Origin: Marisa cornuarietis
Lineage: Eukaryota > Mollusca > Gastropoda > Architaenioglossa > Ampullariidae
Length of the DNA stretch: 64,000 bases
Direction: 5' to 3'
Assembly (NCBI GenBank): GCA_004794655.1
Contig: SMMW01000567.1
Location: forward strand, 1,488,001-1,552,000
Part shown: positions 38,701 through 51,845 of the stretch, in pieces
Position numbering within the stretch: position 1 is the first letter of the stretch
Layout of the letters: each line of letters begins with the position of its first letter
Made by a program: the position numbers and the translations under genes
The notes under the pieces: generated by a model
Seen by the model: the letters and a program-made list of their open reading frames with translations, nothing else
Database searches by the model: none
What the model was told of the DNA's origin: nothing

Positions 38701-41700
38701 GTTTTATTTAACAAGCTTAATATAATTACACGACAATTATCACATTAACCATTTCAGTTCCGTTTTCGTTCTCAAGACACATTCATTCAGTATAGAAGTG
38801 GGGAAAAGAGTAGAGAGGAAAGATGTGGAGAAAGAGTGAAAGGTAGAACTAGTGAGAACATCTCAGCTTCCACTAACTGCGTTTATATTAATAATTGTTG
38901 ATATGGTTTCCACATTACTTCAAATAGGTCTAATTTATTACTTAAAATATTATGGTATTTTTATATATTATATCTGTATTTTACAATCTTAAAAAAAAAC
39001 GTGTGTAGAGGGTACATCATTTTTCCGTTTGCATACATAAATGTAATATTTTGTGAGCAAGATGATTTGGTCTAACACTTTGTCCGTACAAATGTTGTCC
39101 TATGCACCAAATAAAATCAGTTTTTCAGAAAAATTATTAAAAAATGATTATACATTTTTTAAACAAGAAAAGGAGATTTTGTAGTACATTTTGTAAGATC
39201 AGCTTAATAGATTAAATTCCTTGTTGATCTGAGCCATGAGCATGCATGTTTAAAGACAAATGATATAGTTGGACATTTTTGCAGTGTAAACAATTGTTTG
39301 ACTAAATTGTACTTACCATATTGTGTTGTCAGATGTAGACAGTGAGACTTAACTTGAGTAGTATGAATATATTTGTTTTGTACAACACTAGTATGTATGA
39401 TTTGTAAAAAAAAAAAAATTGAATGCTCCAGTGAGAATGAGCTGTTGAAACATCAACTAAGGAAATACATAAGTGCTGTACAGTTGCTGCGAACTGAAGG
39501 AACCAAAAAAGAAGGTATTGTGTGAAAGTCCTTTGCTTTTGTAGTGAGTTAAGGAGATAAGTAAATACGGACTGCATCAAGCTATTAATGTGTGGCAGAG
39601 AAGACAAGGAATGAGTGCTGGATTAAAGCTCTTGAGTTGATTTGTTATTCTGTGTGTGTGCTAGCTTTTTTTTCACTTTTCCAATATAGTTAACATGTAC
39701 ACAGGGTTGCCTACTGCATGGAAGATGCTCACACACACTAACATTAAAAGTGTAACCATAAGGTGTTGAAACATTATTGTGGCAACTGCTTGCTCCTTGC
39801 CTATAGCTTCTAGTGTAACCTCACAGTTAAGCACTCAACACCAAACTTTCAAACTTAAAGGCTGTATACAGACCCAACTCCGGACTTGTACACTATATCG
39901 TTTAGAATACAGCATGAAGCCATTGCACCCATGAGGTCAGCTTGGCACTTTTGATGACAAGTACCTGTCTGTTGGCTTCTTTTCTTCTCAACCCGACTGC
40001 TGGTCAAGGTGCACTCTCGAAGTCTCTGTGGGAGTTTCGGGCTGTGCTGTGACTTGAAAGGGCGGTCCAGTGGTGCAACGGTTAGCGCCTGTCACCAATA
40101 CAGTGAGGGCTGCCTGTCCTGGGTTCAGCTCAATTCTCGGGCACGCTGTTCTTTCTTTGCATGTGACTGGCTGCCTTGATGTGGTATAGCCTTAGTTATT
40201 GGCTCATCATAAAACACTAATTCCCCCTTTTCCCTGGTCTGTGACTTGAGACCTAAGAACTTGAGAACTGTGGCTGTTTCCCTTGTTTCCAGTCTCTTTG
40301 AATGGTTAATGTGTCACTGGAGGTCGACGGAGCACTACCAATCAATCAGACATTCAGTAGCACCTAAACTAACCCCTCCACACGCACATGACAATTAATA
40401 ATAATAAATGAAGATTTGTATAGTGCATATTCACACTCATAGAGAACATGCTCTTAGCGCTTAAAAACAAGGAAGAGACATGGACTAAATGGATAGAATA
40501 CGAGGGGCGTAAGAATAAACGACAGTACTGACGACAAACAGAAAACAAAGATGGAAAACACAAAAAGACACCAAGTAACAGAACATAGAAAATATAGGGA
40601 TTCTGCAGAGAAAGATGGTAGAAAATTAGCAAGAGCAGAAGGGGGGAGGGTAAGAAGGACGAGCATTGTGATAATTGATCACAATTGATAATTATCACAA
40701 TTGATACAGTGATGATCATATGTTCCTCAGTTGATGGCTTGGGCGTTCGAGTTGATGAGCTTCAGCCAAGCATTCCTCCACCAAAATCCCACATTGATTA
40801 TAGCCACGAAGCTTCAGAGTATGAACAAAAACTTATTCAGGTAGGTTTGATAAATTAATATTTATTTTATTTATTGGCCGTAAGGTATTCTGCCTCCTTT
40901 CTTCCACCTTCCTGACACCTGAGTCCCATGTATACTAGAACAGATCTAGATGGTTCATCAGAAATAGATGTGTTTCTGAAAGGCAGACCTGTAAATAGCT
41001 AATTCTTTCACATAACTTTACATCTATTTTACACAAGTGTTGCATTACCGATCAGTTTAAAGTTGAATGTCATAATCAGTCATGATGATAAGTTAGACTC
41101 GGTTTACATAGTAAATCTTTATTGAGATGGGATCATTATATAAATTTTATCTTGCATTGATAATTCTTTTACACTTGAGGTTTTCTTGCTCAAAAACCAA
41201 GTAGATATGCTATTTTATACATTTTCAAGTAATTGTTAAGTAAATTTAGATATTATAGTAAACATATACCATTTCATTTGTAATTACAATCATCAGCTAA
41301 ACTCTTCATGGAATTCTTAGCACTTCATCAAAGTATCTGTGCTACAGAAGCTTTAAAATCATCTACGCATCCTGCTCCTTTCTCCACCTTAATGTAACAG
41401 ACTTAGCATATTTCTTACAGGTTGCTGAAATGCATGGTGAACTGATGGAGTTTAACGAAATGCTTCATCGGCAGCTGAACGCTAAGGATGCCTTGTTGAA
41501 ACAGTTACGCGTAGAGCTTATCACACTTCGTGGACCTGTGAGTCATGAGGCAGGAATTTAATTTCATTTCTTTGATTTTGTTTTATTGGCCCCAATTTTA
41601 CATGAGTTTCGTCATCTTGATTACAAGTTTGGACTGAATCCAGGTTAAATTTTTTTTTTATTAACGGGTTGCTGTGAAGTTAAGTAGCACTGATCTGGAT

Positions 41701-44700
41701 CATTTAAGAATATTCCAGCTGACAGAAGAAGACGCTAGGCTGAAAGGAGAGTAGGAATGTTGCATTTTCAAACTAAACACTTTCAACAACAGATTAATTT
41801 TTATTTTTATTATTATTTTTGAACAATGAAGCAGTAAATGCATGCAGTGTTTTTTTCAGCTGCCTTACAAGGATCGACAGCTGGAGGACTCTGCTGCATC
41901 CAGCGTAGACATGTATGACTTCTTTCCATTGAACTCAAAAGGGAATAATAATGGCAGATAAAGATGTGAATGAATAGAAGAGTTTCATGCTAGTTACGTT
42001 TCATTCGGTATTGCTTTGCATCTGCTTATTCATCTCTCTTAATAATCAGAAAACCCCTAGCTTGATGGAGATTTCCTTGGTACTGCCTGAGGTCACAGTT
42101 ATAGACCTGAAGCAAAAGCTGGATACTCCATACTAAAATAGGCATAGACCTTGAAGATAAAGATCCTGTCTTTTCATCAGGTCAATGGCCTTGATCACAG
42201 GAAGCCCAATTGTAGGTAATTAAGAATTATGTTTAAAATATTTTAAAACTTGTAAGAGGCAGATATACTATCTCAAACACTGCAGTGATTTTTAACAACA
42301 TATTAATGTTGATGGCTGAATAGAAATATTGCTTACAATTTTTATGGTAACTACTGGTTTATTATTTCTTCTTGAATGTTTGCATGAAACTGAGCTATGA
42401 CCTTCCCCTCCCCCCACCTAGGCTGGGAATCCAAGGAAGAGTACTGATAAACATCTGGATTCCATCAGCATTTTTGCATGGGACTTCCTCGGATCAGTAT
42501 CATGTGTATCAGGTTTATGTACGAATACGGGATGAGGAATGGAACATTTTTCGTCGCTATAGCCAGTTTCTTGATCTGCATACCCGCCTGAAAAAGGTCT
42601 ATCCAATCATAAACAAGTTTGACTTCCCACCAAAGAAGTCTGTCGGAAATAAGGTAAACTTACTCAATATCTACAGATATATATAAAAATACAGTAATTT
42701 TTATGCATAAAACACAAGGGCAAAGTTCACAATGGAAGCACAGTTTGTAATAAGCAAAATAGCATTTTAAACTGTAACTATTTGCACTGTTCAAATTTAA
42801 TACCTAAAGTATATGATCCAAATAAAGAAGTGAGCAGAAATGTAAGCAGAGAATTGTGTCCATTTTTTTAATTTTTTTTTTTAAAGGATTCTAGAGTGGT
42901 AGAAGCACGTCGACTGGGATTTCAGAAGTACCTGCGGAATGTCATCAATCTCCTGCTGGAGAAAACTTCAGAACTTGATTCAGATGTGTGCAAAACTAAA
43001 CTAGTTTCTCTCTTGCCTTTTTTTGGGTAAGTGTGAATGTTGCAATAATAATCCAAATTTGTCATAGTTTAGAATTTCAAAGCTACTTGCACTAATTATA
43101 TTTCTGACAGTCATAAAAAAGAACTAGAGTATCTTGGGAATCTGCGAAGAGCTAAGCTATTGGAATACAATGTGCAAAAGGGCATTAAATTTAAAGGTAT
43201 AATGCATCATAAAACACCAGTGCACGTCCCTATCAAAACAAATGTCTTGCATAGTGTTTCAGTTAATGAAAAGGTTGTTATTCCATTTTCATAGTGATTA
43301 AACATTGTTGCAAAAAAAAGATGACAGTCAAAGTACACAAAAAGATAAGCACAAAAGATTTTGTTTTATTGATTTATTTCTAAAGTTTTTAATGGTGCAG
43401 TTTGAATATAAACTAAATCATTTTTATTTACACTTATTTATTTGGTTTTTTTTTTGGCTAGATCATGAACACTACATGCTCTAATGCAATGATTTCAGAC
43501 TAACAGCTTACATTTTGTTTTCTTTCTGGCAAAAATATCTTCAGCTACAAAAATTCTTAATTTATATAATCAGGTAACTCACAAAGAAAAAAAAACTACT
43601 AACAAAAGGAAATATGTCAATTGCATATTATGCTTTATATGCTTTCTTTTGAGGTCTTTTGAGGTCAGTTTGACAACTCTTTAACTAGAGAAAAATCCAG
43701 AATGGACTATTTCATAGTCTTTTTTTTTTTAATTGTAAGTATCAGTGAAAGAAATACATCATGTCGCAAGTATTGTAAGCTTGTCTGCGATGTTACTAAT
43801 ATAATCAAGTGAAGTGCTATAGATTAAGCAAGCAAAACTTGCTTAGTGTATCGGTCTCTACCGACTTTCTTTTTTTATGACTTTACAGAAAGTATACAGA
43901 CATTATTGTTATCCTATACCAATCTCCAGAACAGTTATGTACACAATTTTTAAAAAAACAAATAACCCTGTTCAGGTCAACATAAAATATAGTATAGATC
44001 CTATGCATTAGATAATACCTTTATCTCCATTTTCTTGCATCACCTCTTGTATTTAAAGCTGCTTGGGGTTTGCTTTTCCTTATTCTCTTTAAAGACCTCC
44101 TTTGGTCACAAAGATCTAGGATCTAATGGTGGTTGGAAAGGGAGACAGCTGTCTGGGTGGGAAGAGTTAGAAAGGTTGGTATTTTAACTGATAACTGGTT
44201 CAGGTGAAAAGGGTGACTATTCACAGGTGGTGTACAAAAACCACTCATTACAAAGCGTAAACAGTTGGTTAAAACAACGTCAGTTTTGCAATCGATTTAA
44301 ATAATGAGATTTGATATTTTTTAACTGTTTCAATATTAGCAAACAGTTAAAAGCCTGCCTCTAGCCTTCAAGACACAAAAGTCTCCATTTATGCTGCATG
44401 GCTTATCCAAAACATTCTGCACATAAATATAATTCATGCTACCAGAACACATTTGCATTTTTATACCAGAAACTTCATCTTCTCATCGAGTTGTAGATGG
44501 CATCAACAATATGTTGTGCCAGTAAGTTTGTGTGATTTTTTTTTTTTTTTAGTTTCATCACTGAAGACAATGAATTCTATTATTTTATGCAAATAAAGGG
44601 ATCAACCAGAACCAGGAGGAAGGAAGGGAAAAAATAAAAAGCACTTGCCACCTATACAGCTGCCGTTACCTTCAGCAAGACAGCCATCTTCTGCAGCTGA

Positions 44701-44767
44701 TGCAGCAACAGCACCCCATGCTACTCCACAGTCAGCATCACCAAGGCCACAGCATCAAAACTTGTGA
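29708..44767 (+). CDS. SNX29: Sorting nexin-29 (RUN and PX domain protein), complete, 21 coding exons
   Basis: Exons: 29708-29714, 31334-31398, 32447-32499, 33302-33382, 33823-33899, 34931-35105, 35526-35596, 35971-36132, 36542-36962, 37373-37461, 37718-37802, 38098-38162, 38476-38668, 39432-39514, 40731-40840, 41421-41537, 41860-41912, 42422-42653, 42887-43026, 43111-43196, 44470-44521, 44599-44767. The first exon is only 7 nt. Counting it there are 22 exon segments, every junction is GT-AG, and phases sum to 2,586 nt (861 residues; human about 813). The RUN domain is about residues 25-177 (TDVGRGRAWLRACLNEHSLE). A lysine-rich patch lies at 232-241, then a Ser/His-rich linker. Coiled coils fall at about 450-545 and 580-618. 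The PX domain starts about 640, with RRYSQF at 680-685 and FPPKKSVGNK at 704-713. RUN domains usually bind small GTPases and PX domains bind phosphoinositides on endosomes. The exact cellular role is poorly known. Confidence 0.95.
31840..32115 (-). mobile_element. Possible L2-like LINE 3' remnant in an SNX29 intron
   Basis: CAGTCGGATGGCAGAGGGAA (about 32027-32046) and the following GAAGCTGTTACAG resemble the end of L2-type LINEs. The CA-rich stretch on its lower-coordinate side resembles the equivalent region of the better-preserved copy at 60.56-61.10 kb. No frame survives, so this is tentative. Confidence 0.35.
40062..40345 (+). mobile_element. tRNA-derived SINE in an SNX29 intron
   Basis: The A box TGGTGCAACGG at 40071-40081 and B box GGTTCAGCTCA at 40122-40132 match the pol III internal promoter at tRNA-like spacing. 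The body ends near an AATCAATCAG tail at about 40337-40350. It lies in the SNX29 intron between exons 39432-39514 and 40731-40840, in sense orientation, next to dispersed repeat copy B. Confidence 0.65.
40395..40540 (-). repeat. Dispersed repeat copy B with (ATT)n tail, in an SNX29 intron
   Basis: Second copy of the repeat at 8491-8623, in the same orientation and again next to an AAT-rich run (40395-40406). It lies in the SNX29 intron ahead of exon 40731-40840. Both copies retain the same left end, supporting a 3'-anchored, 5'-truncated retroposon. Confidence 0.7.
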
Positions 44768-45277
44768 TATCTGCATACTGATGTCTTGCAGAGGTCATTT
44801 GTGATTTTTCCTTACGTGCTGTCAAATGTGCTTACAGAATAGTGCTTTTGAAAAGCCTCTTGCTTTTCATAAAACTTTGTTCAGATAGAGTGGAAACTCA
44901 GTCATAAATGTTGCAGTCTAAATTGTTGTGAATCTAGTGCCCACATGAGGAGAAAACAATCACAACTGTTCAATCTTTGTAAACAAACCAGAGAGTGATT
45001 TCCCTACCTTCCTGTGGAGTATCATGCTTTTATACTGGCTTGTGTTGCACAGTGTGTGGACTGTTTCATCAGTTTTCCTGCTGTAGTCAGATGTAGATGT
45101 GTGATGTGCTAACAGCCAGTAGTCAAAGTGGTGCACAACATGGCAACAGGTCACATGAGATATTTGGACTACACTTGTTCTTTGTAATGTATCACTGGTT
45201 ATTTTTATATACTATTTTTTTATTTGAAATGTGCTGTTTCTTTATTTTTTGTTTTTTAAAGATCATGGTGACAATGA

Positions 45278-45283
45278 AATAAA
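45278..45283 (+). terminator. SNX29 polyadenylation signal AATAAA
   Basis: AATAAA lies about 510 bases after the SNX29 stop and is followed by a T-rich stretch. It is the best-placed canonical hexamer before the LINE block at 45.44 kb. The 3' UTR (44768 to about 45300) shows no conserved coding signal. Confidence 0.55.
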
Positions 45284-45439
45284 AGTTTTGGAAATTTTAA
45301 GATGTACCAAGAAGGTGCTAACAGATTTCTGAAAGAAATATGTTGGTGCTACATGTTTTAGATTTCACACAACTTATCAAATATATTTAATGTAGCTCAG
45401 AAACGCTTGTCTTGCTGAAATTTGGGGATGTATTTTGTT

Positions 45440-46700
45440 TGTCTTGTTAGATATACGCTTCTTCGTTCGTCCATCGGGGGCCAATGATGACCATGACTTC
45501 ACGCAAAAAAAGGGGGGAGTTAATGGTGGTGGTGATGGGTACGGAGGTGGTTGGTGAGCCCAAACCAGGCCCTGAAGAGTCTCTCACATGTGAGACAGGC
45601 ATGTGAAAATTTGGGGTTGGCAGGGATGGACATTTTAGCCTTTCATTCTGTGCGTCTCTCTTCTGCTGCCGTGGCGTGACTGGCCTCAGCTGCATAGGCT
45701 CCCTGGGTGAGGGTGCTGTGCCAGGATGGGTGATGAGCCCCCAGCTTGCAGCACTGATGGCATGGTCTCTGAGGGTGACTTTGAGGCTGTCCTTGTATCG
45801 CTTTTTCTGCCCTCCAGCTGTGCGCTTTCCGTGGCACAGCTCTCCATAGAACAGCTGTTTTGCCAAACAACTGTAAGGCATACGGACAACATGTCCGGTC
45901 CATCTGGCCTGTGATTTCAGCAGAAGTGTGTGGATGCTGGGAATGCAAACCTGCCTTAGGACCTATCTTGCCATCTGATATGTAGGAGGCAGCTCATATG
46001 GAACTGGTTGAGCTGCTTGGCGTGTCTGGCGTAGATGGTCCAGGTCTCAATGGCACAGAGAAGGGTGGGGAGGACTACTGCAGTGTAGACTTTTAGTTTG
46101 GTGGTGAGGTTGAGACCACTTCACTTCCAGACGTTTCTGAGCAGTCTGCCATAGGCAGCACTCGCTTTAGTGATTCTATTGTTGAGCTCCGTATCAATGT
46201 TTGCCGAGTTTGAGAGAGTGCTACCCAGGTAGGTGAAGTGCTCAACTGCATTCAGGTGGCATCCCTTGATTGTGATGTGCGGCTGCTGGAAGGGCTTGCC
46301 AGGGGCAAGCTGTAGCATGACTTCGGTCTTTGTGGTGCTGATGGTCAGACCAAAGTCTTCGCATGCTACTGACAGACAGTCCACCTCTGCCTGCATCTCA
46401 TACTCGTTGCTGGCATTTAGGGCGCAATCATCAGCGAACAGTAGGTCCCCGATTGTGCTTGCTTTAACTCTGGTCATTGCCCTCAGCCACTGTAGGTTGA
46501 ATAGTTTACTGTCCATTCTGTATCTGATCATCAGACTCTCTGCGCTATTGCGAAAGGCATCTGTGATCCTGGCTGATAAGATCATATTGAAGAGCATTTG
46601 TGATGGGGAAGGCCTTGGATTCCTCTCCATTGTCGAGTACTGTGACCATTATCCTGTTGTGAAACTGCCGGACAAATCTAGTGAACTTGGGTGCACAAGG
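45440..46700 (-). mobile_element. Degraded RTE-like LINE fragment (RT C-half to 3' end)
   Basis: On the minus strand, 46692 to about 45450 encodes successive blocks of a non-LTR reverse transcriptase. These are KFTRFVRQFHNRIMVTVLDN, an RT motif C region LLFADDCAL (about 46440), HFTYLGSTLSN and RITKASAAYGRLLRNVWK. After frame breaks come RMPYSCLAKQLFYGELCHGK and a Gln/Lys-rich end. The region between the conserved VLDNGEES block and the MLFNMI block is deleted (motif B is missing). At least two frame disruptions are visible. The 3' end is near 45447, reading CGATGGACGAACGAAGAAG. No target-site duplication was found. Confidence 0.85.
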
Positions 46701-47613
46701 AGTTGCTTCAGATCTAGTCGCACATTCTTCTCACTCCTACTTACCCCTCTGCACCTACGAAAAAACTGTTATTTTAACTATCATTATATTCACCATTTTT
46801 ATTTTCAAAGATATCAAGTCACTTTTGAAATGCAACATGAATGTCTCAACTACTTTTTTCTTATGTCCAACTATCACACCTGTGGGCAGACAGATCAAAC
46901 AATTCATGATATGAGACCATGATAGCGAGGTTGTGCTTGCAAGTGAAACCCTTGTGCCAGTACTTTGAATATCACCACCATTACCTCTTGAGAATCATTG
47001 TAAACAGTAGGAATCTTTCTGTACTAATACTCAGTCTTATCATCATTTTGCCTAAATACTATGTACAGAATGTAATTAGATTTTCTGCCTAACATGAAAA
47101 CTGTGTGAATGAATTTGATGCAGTTCTTTTGTGGCTCTTATTATGTTGAAGTGTTTAGGGTGGATGCAAAAATCGATGAGCTCAATAAGGCCTTTGACTA
47201 TGGCTTGGACCAAGGTAGAGCATTCTCTTACCTTCTCTCACTATGAAGTTCTCAGCATAAGAATTTTATTATACTCAGAAAGGCTTGATATTTCATGAGT
47301 TCATTATCAGCTAAGCGATACTATGCATATTGTTCACCAATAATGTGATTAGTGTAACTACACCACTCTGATACAAGTGTTAATCTTGTTAATCTTTTTT
47401 TTCAGTAGGATGAGGATTTAAATATTGATGTGCCAATACATCTGTAATGTATAGATGGAAGACAAAAACATTCCAGCCATGAGGTGGTTACATCTGCTTT
47501 GGGAACTGTCATAGTTTGTGGTTTATTTTCTTTTTGAGATCTTTGCAGTCTTATTAGAGATCCACTATCAAGGTTATCTTTTAGTCTTCCATTGTAAACA
47601 ATTTAGGCACACT
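46701..47613. other. Intergenic sequence between two LINE fragments
   Basis: AT-rich. No coding or repeat signal beyond the flanking elements. Confidence 0.55.
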
Positions 47614-47628
47614 AAGAATGTAGGTTCA
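47614..47628. repeat. Target-site duplication, left copy (AAGAATGTAGGTTCA)
   Basis: Perfect 15-bp direct repeat with 49323-49337, immediately before the truncated LINE. Confidence 0.9.
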
Positions 47629-49322
47629 GGAAGGAAAAACATCAATGCATGCAGGCCAGTAAAGAATAAAAATGGCAACGTCATTACTGGGGATGCAGAA
47701 CAAAGATCTCGCTGGGCAGAACATTTTAAAGAAATACTGAACCGGCCACCACCAGAAACAATTTTGGACATTGCCCCAGCCACCGAGCAACTCCAGGTGA
47801 ACACCAACCCACCAACCAAGGCAGAAATCATCAAAGCCATCAAGTCTCTGAAAACTGGTAAGGCGGCAGGCCCAGATGGCATTCCTGCAGAAGCACTCAA
47901 GGCAGATCCAACAGCCGCAGCAGAGATGCTACACCCCCTGCTGCAGAAAATTTGGAAGCAGGAGCAAGTTCCAGCAGACTGGAAACTTGGCTATCTGGTA
48001 AAGCTACCCAAGAAAGGTGACCTGACCCAGTGCAGCAACTGGCGTGGGATTATGCTACTGTCCATTCCCAGCAAGGTGCTGACCAGAATCATCCTGGACA
48101 GACTGAAGAATGCCTTAGACAAGAGACTGCGGCAAGAACAGGCAGGCTTTCGGCAGGGTAGATCATGCACAGACCATATTGCTACACTGCGAATCATTAT
48201 TGAACAGTCCATCGAATGGCAGTCCCCACTATACATGACATTTATGGACTTTGAGAAGGCATTTGACTCCGTAGACAGACCATCTGGAAGTTGATGCAGC
48301 ACTACGGATTTCCACCAAAGTTCATTGCCATCATCCAGCAACTGTATGAGGACTCGACATGCCAGGTGATCCACAATGGGAAGCTGACGGACCCCTTTGC
48401 AGTGAGGACTGGAGTAAGGCAAGGTTGCATGCTCTCGCCGACAATCTTCCTGATCGTCATAGACTGGATCATGAGAAGAACAACCTCTAACACCAACACA
48501 GGCATTCAATGGACCTTTGCCATGCAACTTGAGGATCTCGACTTTGCAGACGACATCAGCCTGTTGTCCCACAAGCAACAAAATGCATAGGCAAAGTTCA
48601 CTCGGCTCTCAGAAGAAGCAGCGACAACTGGCCTGACAACATCAAGAAGACAGAGGTAATGCGGATCAACAACAAGCAAGAAGTCCCACTTCAACTACAC
48701 GGGGAATGTATTACAGAGACTGACCGCTTCACGTACCTAGGCAGCATAGTCACCAAGGATGGAGGTGCAGATGAAGATGTAGGAAGCAGAATAAATAAAG
48801 CCAGGCAAGCATTCCACATCGTGCGACCCATCTGGAATTCCAAGGCACTATCTCAGCACACCAAGATCCACATCTTTCATACGAACGTAAAATCTGTCCT
48901 TCTATATGGGTCTGAGACTTGGCGTGTGACAAACACCATCACCAGGAAGATTCAAACATTCATCAACAGATGTCTGCGCCACATTTTCAACATCAGATGG
49001 CCCGAGAGAATCTCCAATGCATACCTGTGGGAGAGAGCCAACCAGAAACCTGCCAGCCAAGACATCAAGAAGCGAAAGTGGGGCTGGATCGGCCACACCC
49101 TGCGAAAGCCGGCCGAAAATCTAACATGACAAGCTCTGGACTGGAACCCACAGGGGAGGCGCAGGGTTGGGAGACCCAGACAGACGTGGAAAAGATCCGT
49201 CCACGGTGAGACGGAGGCAGCTGGAATGACATGGACCCAACTGGGGAGGGAGGCCCAGAACCAGGTTCGCTGGCATGGTGTAGTTGCGGCCCTATGCTCC
49301 ACTGGGGGCGAAAAGGAATAAG
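47629..49322 (+). mobile_element. 5'-truncated RTE-like LINE with broken RT ORF and 15-bp target-site duplication
   Basis: The RT blocks appear in order: LKTGKAAGPDGIPAEALK (about 47850), QAGFRQGRSCTDHIATL (about 48140), motif A MDFEKAFDSVDR (about 48245), motif B GVRQGCMLSP (about 48410), motif C FADDISLL (about 48543), [19 protein letters not shown] (about 48726) and the C-terminal [14 protein letters not shown] and NPQGRRRVGRPRQTW. The frame is broken near 48283, by a stop at 48588, near 48650 and at 49127. The 3' end is a GGAATAAG tail. A perfect 15-bp duplication flanks it (47614-47628 and 49323-49337). Confidence 0.93.
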
Positions 49323-49337
49323 AAGAATGTAGGTTCA
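49323..49337. repeat. Target-site duplication, right copy (AAGAATGTAGGTTCA)
   Basis: Perfect 15-bp direct repeat with 47614-47628, immediately after the LINE tail. Confidence 0.9.
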
Positions 49338-51704
49338 TGGTAACAAAAGGGTGAAATAAATTTTTTTGTTTTTCACCAAAATTACTTGTCATGACCAGTT
49401 CCACATCAAAGAAGTGCACTTTTCATTTATGTTCATCTAATGTTCTTCATGATAACTTTGTAGATTAAATAAATACTGTTGTGTTTTACTTTTATTTTAT
49501 TAATTCCTGATTTTTCAGGATACTATATGTGACAAGGCATAATTCTTGTGACAAAGGCTTACGTCTTATTTTTGGGTCTGCTTCCTCAGGCTTCATGTTT
49601 GTCTTTTGGGATGTGTGCAAAACAAGCAGACATGAATAATTGCCTTCTGCTAACATAATGCGTTTATGCAATGTGATAAAATATAGAATGCCTTTGTTGC
49701 TGTAGCATGGTATCATTCTATTTAAGTAACAATTAATGATTTTTAATTGGCATTTACCTTTCATCTATGGCACTGCAATAGTCATTTTGTATATTTTCAC
49801 ACACAGCTTTCCTAATGAGCATAGCAATTATTAATTATTTAAGCTTGTAAACCAAGAATACTGTACTCATATGAGAAAAATGTTACCCAAGTCCACTTTA
49901 CATTTTTCAAATTGATCACTAATAAACTTTACCACTGTTACCATTTTAACTGAAACCTCCATTAAGGTCTTTTATTATAGTAATGGTAACAAAATGTACA
50001 CATAAGCAGACATTATTAAGGCAGTGTGTTCAAGCCACTACCGATGTGCAAGCTGGAAACACTTTATTTAGTAAATCAGGTAAATCCATGGTAACTCGTG
50101 ATCATAGTTCAAGTTAATGTGAATCTCCACCAAATTGATTCTAGTTTTATAATCATTCTAAAAGATATGTTCTAATGCTTTGTAAAGCAAGTTGTAAAGT
50201 GAATTAAAGCTTATCATTGCAAAGACCCAGCATTACATCTTCCTTTATTGCTTTTTATTTATGTCTACAAATTTATCATATGCACCTGTGCACTTTAATG
50301 GGTACTTGTCTTTTTTTTTTAAGCTTGGTTTGTCACCACCACAAAATAGAGCCTATATATTTCAATTTCACTATTACACTAAAGAGTTGTAATTTACTGC
50401 TTGCAGATAGCTCATCTAATATCTGCTGGGGGTAGAATAATGGGTGTGTACTTTTTCCCCAATAAAAACAGCTGAGAGCACTTGTACTTGATACAAATCA
50501 TCACTGCCTGTTTGCTTGTAAATTATGGATTTACAACGCCAGTAATTGTATTGGTGGGGATTTTTACGCATGTCACCATCTCACTGCAGATGAATGTGAT
50601 CGGAAGACGGAGTAAATAGAGGTGTGTTAAGTGACTGTTTTAAATCCTTTTACAATGTTTAGCATTATCTGTGGATGACTGTCATGCATTATGGAATAAA
50701 CTGTAAAATGTTTTAAACAGTGAAAATACAGAGATGGGATCAAATTAGAATCCCAGTTAAATGTGTGCTATGTATGAAGTAAAATTGTAATTTGTTTTAG
50801 AAAATGTGAATTCAAAGATGGGAACAAGTTGCAATCCTGATTAAATGTGTGTATATTGAATTTTTTGTAATGCAGTAACTGTCATTTAAATATATTTTAC
50901 ATAAAAATGCAGCTTACTATTTGCAAATGATGCAGTGCAAATATGTATGCGTGGAAAGGAATATCCATGAGACTTGTGATTTTAATGTTGGATCAACTTT
51001 GGGTGCAAAACATGTCAGACATCTAAATGTTTTCATCAAAAGAACTAAATTTTTACAAGAGCAACACTTTAATAATGACAACATGAAAATACCTTGAAAT
51101 ATTTACATTAAACCAGATGACATTATCATATATATTTATATGTATATGTAGATATATTTACTGTTATTGTAATATATATGCTATTTTGAAGTTGACAACA
51201 GAGTCCATTGTTACAGATGCCTATCTCTTCTCCTTTAAGATTTTAATCTTATCTTTTAATTCAGGTTTGACCCGACATCACAAAAATAAGACAGTGAACA
51301 TTATTCGTATGGCAAGTTTTGAAGGAAATTTACAGTAAAACAGAGGACAGAACACTGTAAGCAGATGATCATCACATTTTACTCCTATGAAAGCCCAGTA
51401 CTCTATAGGCTGGTCTTGATGTGAAGTGCTATACATTGTTGACACAATAAACATCCAAAATTGCACAGGTGTGAAACATGGTGCTTATCTGAAGGAGCAA
51501 ATGAAGCCAAAGCAAGTAGTAGGTCATGATATACCTAAGGCCTGATCGTACAATGGCTAAAGAACCATGACCATGGCTGCCTAGAAAAATGCACATAAAA
51601 TTGTGCCAACATAACCTTTTGCTTGGAGAATTTATATGTAAACTGTAGTTTAAAAAGTAAAAAGTTTGAATATGGTTCATGCATGGTCACTTTCTTAGCA
51701 GACC
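49338..51704. other. Intergenic AT-rich sequence
   Basis: No gene is recognised. A TA-rich stretch is at 51127-51180. The sequence GATGGGA(T/A)CAA near 50755 and 50819 occurs in two similar local contexts about 65 bases apart, suggesting a small old duplication. Confidence 0.5.
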
Positions 51705-51845
51705 CCTTCTGGTAACAGTAAAGTGCTGCAAGCTTGCCTGGTTTGGCTATGTGATACGGCACAGCACATCAAGACCATCAAGAAGTGGACAGACCTCAAA
51801 ATCCCAGACCTGTATTCTGCTGCTCAGCAAAAGCCTGTGTCAAAG
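51705..51845 (+). mobile_element. Short RTE-like LINE relic
   Basis: One frame reads KCCKLAWFGYVIRHS and, shortly after, IKKWTDLKIPDLYSAAQQKP. These match the C-terminal W-G-H-V block and the later I-K-x-W-T segment of RTE-type LINEs, with the part between them deleted. It is too short and broken to assign a family. Confidence 0.55.
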
